A DNA stretch of 64,000 bases from Daucus carota subsp. sativus (Eukaryota > Streptophyta > Magnoliopsida > Apiales > Apiaceae), in NCBI RefSeq assembly GCF_001625215.2, contig NC_030389.2, forward strand, positions 40,351,454 through 40,415,453. Reading direction: 5' to 3'. The notes beneath the pieces were generated by a model. That model made no database searches. It saw only the letters and a program-made list of their open reading frames with translations, and had not been told where the DNA came from. Shown in pieces: positions 10,741 to 23,058 of the stretch. Positions within the stretch are counted from its first letter, which is position 1. Each line of letters begins with the position of its first letter. A program made the position numbers and the translations under genes.

Positions 10741-11373
10741 TATATAAGTGCACACATATAAAAGATAGGTCACTTCCTGATATGGCTTTCTGTGGAAGCT
10801 TTGACATATGGCATTTGAGCAGTAAGCTTTGGCATAGCTGGCATTTGGCTTGACTTGGCTTGGCTTTGGAACAAATGACTTGATATGACTGGATCAATTC
10901 TTCGATCGATAAATACTTTGCAAAGCTCCGTACGTGCTGACGCTTAGTGCACTGGTCTGGTTCACAAGCGACTAACACTGAAGTTAAACATTGTACCTTC
11001 TTTGTCAGCAACCATTGATCAGTCGGTTCCGGGTTAGTTTATGCTTCAGTTTGTTGATTATAAATAACCAACCAAGATATATAGAAATATCTTGCTTCAG
11101 GGGTTGCACTGAAATCTTTCGAGTACTTGGACAACATCTTCATTGCTTCCACAATCTTGAATACTTCAATCTTTATTCTTCACTGAGGCATGAACATATT
11201 AATGAACTTCTTCCACTGAACTTATTCCTTCAAGACTGTAGATGGCTTCTTCAACCTTTGTCTTCGTATCTTCCGATTCCGGTGCAGGCGTAGTGTTATT
11301 TACTTGTCCTGTTCTATTGTTGAGTTATCATCCCTATGTAACAGATAGGGTTGTCTTTACATTTATACTTACA

Positions 11374-11387
11374 ATCTCCCCCTATTT
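11374..11387 (-). promoter_or_regulatory. Polypurine tract of the inner element
   Basis: On the minus strand AATAGGGGGAGATT abuts the 3' LTR. It is nearly identical to the outer element's tract. Confidence 0.85.
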
Positions 11388-14300
11388 GTTTGTTAATCAT
11401 AACAAGCAAATCCTCTGGAGGATAACTCAACTAACACTAGAAAAAGTAAAGTCCTGGACTAGTAAATAATGCTACAAAGTTTCTGGATCATATAATACAT
11501 TTCCAGATTTCATGAATAGAAATAACAAATGTGCATATCACCTTTATTTCTCTGGTTCTTGCTTACCTGCCAGATAATCCTCATAGTCTGTCTTGAAGAG
11601 AATTCAAAACATTCCATTATGCAAAGAACAATCAGCAGCTTCATTGAATTCTTCAGTGGTAAGGAATGAGTTCATGTCTACCACTTACTGAAGAATAAAT
11701 GTATCACCTTATACTTCTCCTCCCGTTACCTTGATCAGGTTCCCCTTAGTGATAAGTAGTTTTCTCCCCTTAGATGAAAGATCAATCTTCCTCCTTAGTT
11801 GAAAGATGAATCTCCCCTCAGTAGTATACCGCTAAAGAGTAGTTTACTCCCCCTTAGTTGTAGACAGCAGAAGAAAGCTAACTTACATTTTCTTCCCCCT
11901 TTCATATATTCTCCCCCTAAATATATTCTCCCCCTTAGTTGTGGAATCCTCTGAGGATATGTGGTATCAAATAGGTCAAGGAACGTGTACAATACTTCCT
12001 GTACCAAAAGATAATCTCCCCATAGAGAACTAAACAACGCTAAAGCTGGGGTCGAAGAAAGAGTTTAGAAGAAGGGTTTACTTTGATTGGGTTGGTCCCT
12101 ATGCTGAAAGAATAGGTTCCAAACGGAAAAGTAAGGAATAAAAACTGACATTCCAGTAACAACATCCACTTTGTCTTTAGGTATAAATTTGGTAATTAGT
12201 GGGTGTCTCACTAAAATGTTCTGCAGGTGTATCACTCAACACTCAATTTTCTCTCGGTTTTTGGGTAAGGGTGTCACTCACGAGTTCTGTAAGTGTATCC
12301 CACCACACAAATACTGAGCTTCCAAAATGCTGAGTACCTGCAAGAAAATCACCTTAGCCACCCTTAAAGGGGGTCACCGGTGGTGCAATGGGAGTTCGTA
12401 ATTCCCAGTCCCTGCAGACTCATCAGATAAATCCGAATCATGGTCCACAAGTTGCCAACCACTAAGTGGCTTATCCAATTAAGGATCCAGAGTTGTTTGC
12501 TCTGGGAGGTTAGACAAAGGCTTAATTATGGCAAAGGCCTAAGTCCTCCTCAATGTCTGTGAAGACACTTGATTCAAGAGAATCATCAACCATAGGTTCA
12601 CAACGTGAAATGGAATGAACCGTAGTTGCTTCCGTCAATTCTTTCAACAACTTGTGAGCTTTCAATACCAATTATTATTATATGTACCTCACAAGTGTTT
12701 CACTCTTCTCAATATCCTATGTGTTTACACTCACTCATGCTCACATATTTCTCATTCTGATATCTCACTGGTTCTTCTCAGAATCTCACCAAGTGTTTAA
12801 CTCTCAATGTTTGGCTCACAGTGTTTCTCTCAGCACTCAAAGTATGGTCTTCTGTACCTGCATGAGAAAATCACCATAGCCCCTTCAAGAGAGGTCACTG
12901 GCGGTGCAATGGGGTTTCGTAAATCCCCGATCCTCAACCGACTCATCAATAAATTGACTCATAGTCAGAGAGTTGCCGATCTCCTATAAATAGGAAATCC
13001 ATTCCGATTGGATCCAGATCTGTTCTTATCTGGGGAGGGAGACGAGAATCCTGAAGATTTGGCAATTGAGATCCTCGTTTCCTCCTTACACCTGTAAAGG
13101 CATCAACCATCTTATTTACCGTAAAATGGTGAATGAAGAAGTTGCTTCTGGAACAAAACCTTTAACCTTATTGTGCACTCTCTTGTATTGTGTCCATAAG
13201 ATTTTTTGTTTAGGCTCTTCATCAGAGTGATTACTGATGATGTGCTTGACTTAATACAAGATGCTCTGGCTGACGAGCGAATTTCAATGGACTCATCCTT
13301 TTGAGAGAATGATTCCAGAGACTGTTTAATTGCCTTTTCAGCTCTATATTCTTTTGGGAGAATACAGATGAGCAACAGTTACCTCAAGTTTGAAAACACC
13401 TTTTCTCCTTGAGAGGTAGAGCTGTGGGTACACTATCCCTCACATCCTTATTTGCTGCAACGAGTACAGTTTCTCCCTCATTGACCTCTAGTCTAATAAG
13501 TTCCTTATTACTCCATGGGGAAAGTTGGGATGTGTTCTGAATTTGGTTTTATAGTCTGGGATAAAGATTATTGGTTTTCAACCTTATGACTATTTAGGAA
13601 AGCCAAGAGGCTGATAAAGTTCCGAAGAACAGAAAGAGATATAAATGCATTTTTGAAAATCTATGATTTTGAATGAAAGCAATTGCATTTAATCTTTTGA
13701 GAAAAAATGAATCAGTTGTGATTGTAAAAATGGTTTTCATAAAGAATGACAATCACAACCGATGAAAGAATCAAAGTTTTCCATTAAAAACTGGTTTGAG
13801 TACGAGAGTCTGAATCTATGCATAAAAGGTTTAAATGAACTTGTCTTTGAAAAAGACACAGACTCCTGTTTCTCACTACAATTTTAAAAAGGAAACAAGA
13901 AAATTTATGCGCTACAGTGTATAAAGCACTCGCCACACTAATTAGTGAAAGGCCTCATACTAGCACATCGTCAAAACAGACGCTGCAAGTGACAAAGATC
14001 ACCAAGTACACAAATACAAGATAATCAATATCTCGTCTTATGACGCTACATGTATAGATGCAAAATATTCTAAGAAGTATTTATGAAATAGAGTAGTGGA
14101 TACCAATTGTTGAAATCAATTGATAAGAAAATTTCTTTGAAGAAACTCACCACTCCAGAACATAAATATGAGACAGAATAAAGATTATGTTGTCTCCCTT
14201 GTACTCAGAATATTAAACACCTAAAATATATTAGCACCAGTGGTTTTAAGAAATATGCAACAATATTTCACCAGTGCCAATACATCACAATCAATTCACA

Positions 14301-15900
14301 AATAAAACATCAATAAAGCATCAGAAATAGATACCAATTAAATATTTCAAAAATGAATTAATCATGCTTCTATTATTCTATCAAAGTCAATCATGAAACA
14401 AATAAGCATATAATTGTCATGGATCACAATTTAACTAAGATGAAATAAAAATTACCTACGCAATATCATATAATTATCAAATCAGCATATAACAACTAAA
14501 ATCATGACAATCATACAAAGATATTCGCAAGCCCGAGGGAAAGTTGAAGAAAAGTTCACAAGTCCTATACATGTAAGCATTGAGTACAATTAAACTCACA
14601 CAACTCCTCGCAGAAAATATTAACAATTAATATTAGTGATCTACATATAAGCATGCAAAAATGTCACTAACACTAAAAGTATCACAACTATATGTAGTTA
14701 GACATGAAATAAAATATCAATTAATAAATCATCAAATATCCAACACAAAAAGTTATGCTTCAAGTATATACACTAATATAAATGGATTCAGCCTAGTGAG
14801 AATCTAAGTAACTCCACAAATACTAGTATATCATGACTAAATTCTAACTAGATTCTAACCACATACCAATTACTGATACAAGTCACAAGTCTAGAAACAA
14901 ATAAGTCATGCTTCAGATTTTATACCTATAAAAATGAATTCAACCTAGAAAATAATCCTAAGTATGTTCACAAATACAGATATATCACGACTAGATTATG
15001 ACAAAGTTTCTCTACTAGATACCAATTGTTAAAGAGGTATAGATCAAGAAAAATAACATAATTAAGTCATGCTTCATGTCATCTCTAATCATTTAAATCA
15101 TGAACAAATAAGTCACTTAATTGTCATGCAACATAATTTAAATAATTGAAATAACAAACGCTCATGCTAAAACATATAATCACCATCTAAGCATGCAAAG
15201 CAATAAACATGGCAATCACATAGAATAGCAAAAAGCACGAGGTACTGTATTTTAAATAAATTCACAAGTCCTATGTATAGACAATTTAATACTCATGAAT
15301 TCATTCAAGAAATACGATAGACATGCTCATGAAAGAAGTAATACCTTATAGAAAGTATAGTATGTGATCCACTTGCAGTTAAGTAAAGTGATAAGTTGAA
15401 TACCTCTGAGACTTGACATTTCAGTTGATGTTACTTTCTTGTACTGATGAAGTCCAGTGGTTGTTGGCATAAGTCTTGGCAGGTCTAGAATCTTCCAAAA
15501 TGCGCATATTCAAAAGATCCTTGACTTCCTTTTATTGCCATCATTCTTTAGGCTAACTAGTAGACCATAAAGAATTGCAACTTTCCAACAAACTCATCAT
15601 ATCACTAATCTGCATTCACTTAGCAATTATCTTGCACAAGTGACGTTAGTCCACATATAATATAATCATGGTATCACAGCACATATAGTCATTTGTGTGT
15701 GCCTTGTATCATGAGAGGTAATAATATGGATACCAAATATGACTCTAGCAAGAAAAAATATTAAAATAATATGCTAGTCAGAAGTCATACCATGTCCATG
15801 ACGAGCATCAGGTCTTGGAGAGTAACTCATAGAGAGCTGATGAGGAAAGAGATATACAAATTCCGTTGGATCTGCAACTGCAAAGTCCTTGAAATGTTGT
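11388..15900 (-). other. Inner element interior without coding content
   Basis: Where RT, RNase H and any accessory gene would lie on the minus strand, there is AT-rich sequence with stops in all frames. Partly repeated blocks are seen: two similar 'caccttagccacccttaaa...gtcaccggtgg' type segments at about 12340-12420 and 12860-12940. GATACCAATTG recurs at 14100 and 15019, resembling the sequence beside the PBS. No RT active-site block was found. Confidence 0.6.
11700..12030 (-). repeat. Cluster of extra PPT-like motifs in the inner element
   Basis: Eight or more copies of a short pyrimidine motif (CTCCCCCTTAG, TCTCCCCCTAA, TTCCCCTTAG, ACTCCCCCTTAG) lie within 330 bp. On the minus strand these are purine tracts like the true PPT (AAGGGGGAG). 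From memory, arrays of PPT-like motifs upstream of the 3' LTR have been reported for Sireviruses. Confidence 0.65.
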
Positions 15901-15919
15901 ATGAAGCTTTATCTTCTAG

Positions 15920-17090
15920 CTCACTGTAATATCCTGAACCCAAGTCTCGTCAATGGCGCTTTAGTTCAATTTTGAAGGTCGTTAAGTCCTCTAAGATGTA
16001 GAGTCCTGAACTTGAAGATTCTATTTCTGTCATCTTCATAACCTTCTCTTTTGAAGTAACTCTAAGCAACCAAATTGGCTTGTCCCTCGTAACAGAGCCA
16101 AAATTATCCAGTTGGAATCTGAATACCCGACAAGTACTAGGTACTGAATTGTCTTTAGGTCAGGGTATCAGAATCCACACAATCTGCTTTCCAACTTGAT
16201 TGAGATCATATTGCTGTGCAATCACTCAATCTGGATCCATTTAAGAGCTTCTGAATCTTCCTCAAGTTTCACTTCAGATTGAAACTCAAAGAAATAACAT
16301 CCTTTCACAATAGCTCTCCCAGTCTTCACTTCACCGTTAGGAACATTTAAGAACTAGAACCCGGGAATGATATTGACTCCAAACCCTTTGTCTAAGCAGA
16401 TACGTTCTTTATATGTCCTGTTCATCTTGTGTGGTGTTGAGTTTGACTAGTAGATCCACCAAATGCTCCCCCTAAGCTGTTGCTGGGATTTCTTTAATAA
16501 TCCTTATCCTTGCAAAGAGATTCTGCTTGGATCTAAATCATTATTAAACCAATAATATCACCTTTAACAGCTTGGAGCAAAGTGTCGTTCAATCTCTTGT
16601 CCAGACTTACAATCACCTTCTGTTGATTAATCACAATCACCCTGTAGACTGCAGACTCCATAGGGTAGCCGAGGAAAATATTCTTTGATCTTCAAATGCA
16701 AGACTTGTAAAGAGGCATTTTCCTCCAAACACATACCAAGAGTTAGTGTTTGCTTCTGATTGGCCATTGGCAAAAATGGTGTCTTTCTGGATTTATCAAT
16801 GATCAGGGTTCATCTTGATCAACCTTCATTTGTGACGTCTCGTCCTTCGAACACATACGAACAACACGAAAGAATCTAGAGCAGTCAATGATCATCGCAA
16901 AAAGATATCTAGCTTTGTTTGCAGACATGACATTAGCTGATCCGTAGAAATCCATACGTATCATCTGAAGAGGCTCAGTAATGTTAGTCATATCTTTGCT
17001 TCTGTGCGATGCTCCTTCGACTTCCCTATTGACATACCTCATGAGCTTCATCCATATTGAATTCCAGATGAGGTAGTCCTCTCACCAATT
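15920..17090 (-). pseudogene. Degenerate integrase and RT remnants of the inner element
   Basis: A minus-strand frame at 16803-17051 keeps the integrase core pattern (EPLQMIRMDFYGSANVMSAN), aligning by eye with the same part of the outer integrase. The first catalytic Asp is present. Sequence at about 15920-16320 aligns with the start of the outer RT ('ctggatcc' and 'ctgaatacccg' blocks in the same order). Many stops and frameshifts break both. The order, integrase before RT, confirms a Copia ancestry. Confidence 0.7.
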
Positions 17091-17099
17091 CTCTTCTTA

Positions 17100-20000
17100 C
17101 GAATAGAAAGAGCTCCTTGTTTTGACATACAAGTGCGAGAGCTTCAAGTGCCATAGCTAATACTCATCTGATGAGGCTTCACTATCAAAACAGCTCACTC
17201 CATCTTCAGTTGAAGTTCCATATTAGCTACGAGCAAAATTCACATCCTTCCTGATTTGAGATAAAACACTATTCCATGAACTGACATACTGTCATTTGTT
17301 AGAGAACAGTCTGATACTAGGAATTTGTGTGCTTTGACTCTTCCAAGAAAGATATGCTTCCATGATGACATTCCAGGAAAACATGCATGTCCCGCAAGAG
17401 AATCTTTGTTGTCATCTTTCAAAGATTATTGACGGAACTGCTCATACGATCACATTTGCTAACAGGGTACTTTTGGTGAATCATATGATTTCAGCTACTC
17501 AGCAAACAGAGTGCACCAAAAATCATATGGATCATATGTAACCTGCAATCAAAAATGGAAAGAGTTCTATGGTCCCCAATCATAACTGGGTCCGGATGGA
17601 TTAGAGATTTTTCTTTAACAATGGTAACAACAGAAGCAACCTTAACATGCTAATTCTTATCTAGACATTGCCCTAATGTGATTCTCAAACATGCTTTTCT
17701 AAAATCAATGCAAGTACAAAGACATGCATTCATGACATGAAAATAAACAGACATGATGTTGAGTACACATGGCAAACAGTCAAAGATAAGACAAGAGCAA
17801 GACAGGCAGTTATGCAATTCAGAAGATTCAGTACTCTCTACTTAAACCAATTAACACAAGTGCAACAGGTAGCAAGTAGAATTACATATATTCAATAATC
17901 TTCTAAGAGCATAAGGATTAATCCCAATCTGTTGTTATACGGGATTATACTATCTCTATTACCTAAGTCAGTGTTAGATCTAACATGAAGTTCTAAAATT
18001 TCTACTGACACAAGGTAGACATTCCATCATAGAACAAATAAATTCCTTAACAAACAATTCAGATAAATAAGCAAGTCTAATTGTACTAGGGAATCTGAAA
18101 CAAAGTGTTTTAACAAAGTTATTCATGCTAGGATCATAACCCCTAAAACTAAGAGTCGTGTTCCAAAGGAAAGCTTCTAATCTCACCATTGCAAATAATC
18201 GAATCCTAAATATTCATACACATGTTAAGAATCTGCTAAAGACACATGCACAAGATTATCATCAATCCTAGTTACCAGAACAGTGATCTAGCATACTAGT
18301 TCAACATTATCTATTGTGATGCTATCATGCTTGTGCTTGTGTGTTAAACAATTCTACTCAGAGATTTATAACATGCTTTAAATATAAAGAAATAAGTATT
18401 GCATAGTTAGAAAGAATTTGTACCTGAGAAGTGCGAGGTGAGTCATCTTCAGAGAATGCTAGGATAGCCAGATAACCATAATCATCCTTCTCATTAGCAA
18501 TTGATCCATCTCACACCTTTCCTTATGTAGCATAAGAACTTGTTGTGATGCTTCTTTCAAAACATCCACTTGAATTTCAGACAAGCCCTATCATCCTTGT
18601 TTGTCGAGGCTTCAATATGTATAGCAACCTTCTTTGCTAAAGATACCAATCAATATTGTGTGTACTTACCAACTCAGTTTTCAAACAACCTGTCGAACTA
18701 AACCCCGAAGAGTCTCCACTTGAAACCAATGGATTCCATCTGAATCTGACATGACTAAACCTCTCAGACAGTGTTATGCCAATCCTTGAAGTTCTGTCCT
18801 CACATTCTTCAAAAGTGTTAACTTTCGTCGACTTGAGCTTCCTCAAATTCAGCAGTTACAAACTCTTCTGTTCAATCCTAAGGTTTTGACATAAATGCAC
18901 GAAACTGATTTGGTGCGGTAGTAACTCGATAATTATATCCTTAAACCTCCACAGTTCTCTGTCTTTGATTCAGTTGATTCTGGATGGATTTAGCATTGCT
19001 ACAATTCACTGTGTAATTGTATATCCCCGAATCACTGAGTTAGATTGAAATTCCTTGAAGATTCGTCCGTAAAAACTTCTCTTTTCCTACTACCAGTGGT
19101 GCCATTCAAAGTTGACATTTCGAGCCCTGGAAAGATGCTTCACTGCAGATGTAGCAAATTCCCATCCTGATCTGGTGATCTGATAATCAAATAGGAGTAA
19201 TTACTCAGATCAAGGCCTGAAGTACCTTCTTCAAAATTCACTGTCAGTAGTGTCCAATCAGTCTTCAATAGAATCTTCTTCGAATCACAATCAGTTTTGT
19301 CGAACATAGAAAACTGCTTCTAATAATCCTTTGAGTAATCAATTGGATTGGGTCATCAATGTACTTCCATTACCGGTTCTGAGAATCTGGTATTTGAAAA
19401 CCCGGTGTTTGTCTTGTAATCTGTCAGCCTGATCTGTCTCAACTAAATGTCAATCTGATTTGTCTTGGAGTAGAATAATTAAAAAGGTTACGGGACACTT
19501 GATTATTTAAACTAAGTTTAAATTATAGAGAAAATAAATTTAAAAAAAGTTTTAAAAGATGAAAGAAAATAAAGTATAAAATAAGCTTAGTCAAATCTAT
19601 AAAATAAATTTAATTATATTTAAAAAATAAATTCAAATAAATTCATAATAAACTGAAAAGTTTAGAATAAATTTATTTCAAATTCATTTAGTAAATATAT
19701 TAAAATTTATTGTATAAATTTAATTTTTGAAAATATTCAAGTGTCTCGTCTCCAATTAAATCATAGCTTCCAGAACAAACTAAATTGAACCCTTGAACTT
19801 GAACTTATATCCATAATCAGTTAAATCCTCTTAAATTTATATTTTATATTTTAACTTAAATATAAATTATAAACTATAAAAATTTAAATAATAAATTTAT
19901 AAAATTTATGATAAACTTAATAAAGTCTAAGAGTAAACTTTACAAGTCTAAAATAAATCTGAACAAATTTATTAAATGAATTTCATAAGGTTTATAAAAT

Positions 20001-20285
20001 AAATTTAATTAAGTTCATAAAATAAATTTAATTAATTCATAATAAACTCAATTAATAAGTTTAAAATAAATTAAATCAAATTTATAAAATAAACTTATTA
20101 AAATTTAAAATATAAATTTATAAGTCCTGGTCCAAAGTTCAGTATCCAACAGATAATCCTTGCTTAGGCCTACGGACAAATTCAGCAACACAAACCGGAA
20201 GAACATTTCCCCTAATCAAATATCAAAAGCTAGGTTCTTGATTTTCCGTACGATTAGGATCCTGATTTGTATATCAATCAGCCTG
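17100..20285 (-). other. Inner element interior, presumed decayed gag/protease region
   Basis: The longest frames are under 70 codons and I recognise no zinc knuckle or protease motif. By position this is where gag and protease would be. A very AT-rich stretch (about 19500-20120, AAATTTA repeats) lies near the 5' end of the element. Confidence 0.5.
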
Positions 20286-20297
20286 GCTCTGATGCCA
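20286..20297 (-). promoter_or_regulatory. Primer binding site of the inner element
   Basis: On the minus strand TGGCATCAGAGC, two bases from the 5' LTR. It matches the common plant initiator-Met tRNA primer site TGGTATCAGAGC with one change (T to C). Confidence 0.85.
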
Positions 20298-20299
20298 AT

Positions 20300-22643
20300 T
20301 GTTAGGTCCAAAGTATCGTAGAAGGGGGGGTTGAATACGATACTCACTACAATTTAAAATTCTTTCGAATCTTGCGGATAAATAAATTGCAGTCCTGTAA
20401 TGGGTTTCGTGTTCCGGATATTTATTGGGTCGGTTTCTGAGGATATGAAAATATAAAACCAACACACAATATTTTCCAAGGTATATCTGTATATTGATAA
20501 ATACCTCGAAGGGTGCTATAAATCCAAACCCGAAGGTTGGCTACAATGGCTACTACTACGTACACTCACAAACCCTAGCTTCTAAATATATATATATTAC
20601 AAAACTAAGCTATGATTTATTTGTGTGTAGTAGTGTGCAAGGCACAAAGCCATTCCACCATAAAGGTGGTGGAGAGTGTTACAAATGATAACAAAATCCA
20701 TGGGTATTTATAGACTTTTTCATAAACTAACCATGGTTAACGAGTTCGTCCTGGACGACTTGAGTTCGTCCTGGACGGATTCAGATATCCAAAATAAATC
20801 TAACTCCTATGAACACAAGAGATTGGCGCCACTTTCATATACATATATGTATAAATATATGTATAGCTAAGTTGCGCTCTATATATACTTATATGTATAT
20901 TCCTTATATGTATATTCCAGTGACTTCACTTGTGAGAGTCAAACTTGGCGCCCACCAGGTCAAAGTTTGCGCTAGTAACTCCCCCTGTAGCAAGACTTGA
21001 ACAATTTTCAGAATACACAACCTTGCGCTACAGAGTGGATGACATGGAGTCGCAACATTTGACTTGGTCAAATGTTGCGCTCCAAGTGGAGTTGCTCAAC
21101 TGTTGTACTCTCAGCTTAACTTAGAAATATTTGAAGTTTCTTGAACTTGCGCCGTGCTCTACATTGTGCACTGTTATCTCTCCTGAAGTTGTGCTTCTCC
21201 AGTAAAGTCATGGACTTAGAAATATTCTAGGCAAGGAAGAACTTGCGCAGGAGTATACACCAGGAAGAAGAGAGAAGTTCTCATGAAACCCTAGTTGCAC
21301 ATGCAAACCCTAGAGTGCCCTTGACACCTGACATCATCACATGCATGCATAATATATATAATATAATATATTATGTTGTTATTATATTAATAAATAAAAG
21401 TATATATAAATATATACACACATATATATATTATTTATATGAACATATAATAATATATGTACATATATTTAAATATATTCTCATATATTTAAATATATAT
21501 AATATATAATTATATGTAAATACAAATGTAAATATATATATAAATATATATAGAGATATATATAGTTATTTATAAATATAAATATAAACATAAATATATA
21601 TAAAGAAAAGTATATATAAATATATACATATATATAATATTTATATAAACATATAGTAACATATATATACACATATATTTAAATATATTCTCATATATTT
21701 AAATATATATAATATACATATAACTATGTGTAAATATAAATATAAATATATATATAAAGATATATATAACTCTCTCTAAATATACATATATTTATGCACA
21801 TAATATAATATATATATACACTTAATTATATAATTGCTTATGTAAAATATAAATACATATACTATATACATATGTATTTATTTAAATATACATACATATA
21901 AATATACATATACATATGTTTAAAAACATATATACATATATATTATATATATTATATTTAATTAAATATACATATATACATATATATAAATATATTTGTA
22001 CATATACAAATATATAAGTGCACACATATAAAAGATAGGTCACTTCCTGATATGGCTTTCTGTGGAAGCTTTGACATATGGCATTTGAGCAGTAAGCTTT
22101 GGCATAGCTGGCATTTGGCTTGACTTGGCTTGGCTTTGGAACAAATGACTTGATATGACTGGATCAATTCTTCGATCGATAAATACTTTGCAAAGCTCCG
22201 TACGTGCTGACGCTTAGTGCACTGGTCTGGTTCACAAGCGACTAACACTGAAGTTAAACATTGTACCTTCTTTGTCAGCAACCATTGATCAGTCGGTTCC
22301 GGGTTAGTTTATGCTTCAGTTTGTTGATTATAAATAACCAACCAAGATATATAGAAATATCTTGCTTCAGGGGTTGCACTGAAATCTTTCGAGTACTTGG
22401 ACAACATCTTCATTGCTTCCACAATCTTGAATACTTCAATCTTTATTCTTCACTGAGGCATGAACATATTAATGAACTTCTTCCACTGAACTTATTCCTT
22501 CAAGACTGTAGATGGCTTCTTCAACCTTTGTCTTCGTATCTTCCGATTCCGGTGCAGGCGTAGTGTTATTTACTTGTCCTGTTCTATTGTTGAGTTATCA
22601 TCCCTACGTAACAGATAGGGTTGTCTTTACATTTATACTTACA
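20300..22643 (-). repeat. Inner element, 5' LTR (right copy)
   Basis: 2344 bp, matching 9031-11373. By eye it differs by three substitutions, one fewer G in the loop of the U5 hairpin and one extra TA unit in the AT tract, which accounts exactly for the one-base length difference. Confidence 0.95.
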
Positions 22644-22648
22644 TAAGA
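22644..22648. repeat. Target site duplication TAAGA, right copy
   Basis: TAAGA directly after the inner right LTR, matching 9026-9030. Confidence 0.95.
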
Positions 22649-23058
22649 GAATCTGCACTTGTAGAGTTGAAATCAGCTATGTAGACATTGCCTTTCCTAT
22701 TTCCAGTTAAAACCACTTTGTTATCTTTCTTATCAGAGATAACACAGGCTTCTGTTGAGAACCAAACTTGATGTCCTCTGTCGCATAGTTGGCTGATGCT
22801 AAGCAGATTGTGCTTAAGCCCTTTCACTAATGCAACATTGTCAATGATGACATTCCCTTTTGAAATTATGCCATATCCCAAGGTAAATCCTTTGCTGTCA
22901 TCTCCAAAGGTTCTACTTGGGCCAGCTCTTTCCTCAAATTTGCTGAGCAGGGTAGAATCTTCAGTCATGTGTCTTGAGCAGCCACTATCAAGATACCACA
23001 GATTCTTTCTACCTCCCTGCACAGATTCAAGACAATTTAAGTTGATTTTGGTACCCAA
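22649..23058 (-). pseudogene. Outer element pol: protease, cut by the inner insertion
   Basis: Frame carrying the aspartic protease active site in WYLDSGCSRHM, then FGDDSKGFTLGYG and LLSISQLCDRGH, all typical of Copia proteases. The protease cleaves the Gag-Pol polyprotein. The frame overlaps the end of gag by about 20 nt and is in the -1 frame relative to gag. It runs into the inner element at 22648; the frame resumes at 9025 on the other side. No intact start is expected, because pol is normally made by readthrough or frameshift from gag. Confidence 0.88.

Larger units (their letters stand above)
9031..11373 (-). repeat. Inner element, 3' LTR (left copy)
   Basis: 2343 bp. Features: a 9-bp-stem hairpin at 9043-9076; a 16-bp repeat GAGTTCGTCCTGGACG at 9474 and 9494; a 12-bp-stem hairpin at 9784-9810; eight GCGC-centred motifs, mostly TTGCGC, between about 9555 and 9980; and about 660 bp of TATA-rich simple sequence at 10080-10740. 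Small ORFs inside it are chance frames. Confidence 0.95.
9031..22643 (-). mobile_element. Inner LTR retrotransposon, large and non-autonomous (degenerate Copia interior)
   Basis: Direct LTRs at 9031-11373 and 20300-22643 (TG...CA) are flanked by TAAGA on both sides. The PBS beside the right LTR and the PPT beside the left LTR place it on the minus strand. The 13.6-kb element is inserted in the pol gene of the outer element in the same orientation. Only about 3 substitutions and 2 indels separate the 2.34-kb LTRs by eye. The interior has no long ORF. Remnants of integrase (about 16800-17050) and the RT N terminus (about 15920-16320) remain recognisable. It must have used proteins of another Copia element to move. 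Confidence 0.95.

Noticed and set aside
9226..11293. Several small ORFs (60-105 codons) repeated at 20494-22563
   Set aside because: They lie inside LTRs, mostly in AT simple sequence or shifted over each other, and have no protein-like pattern. They recur only because the LTR is duplicated.
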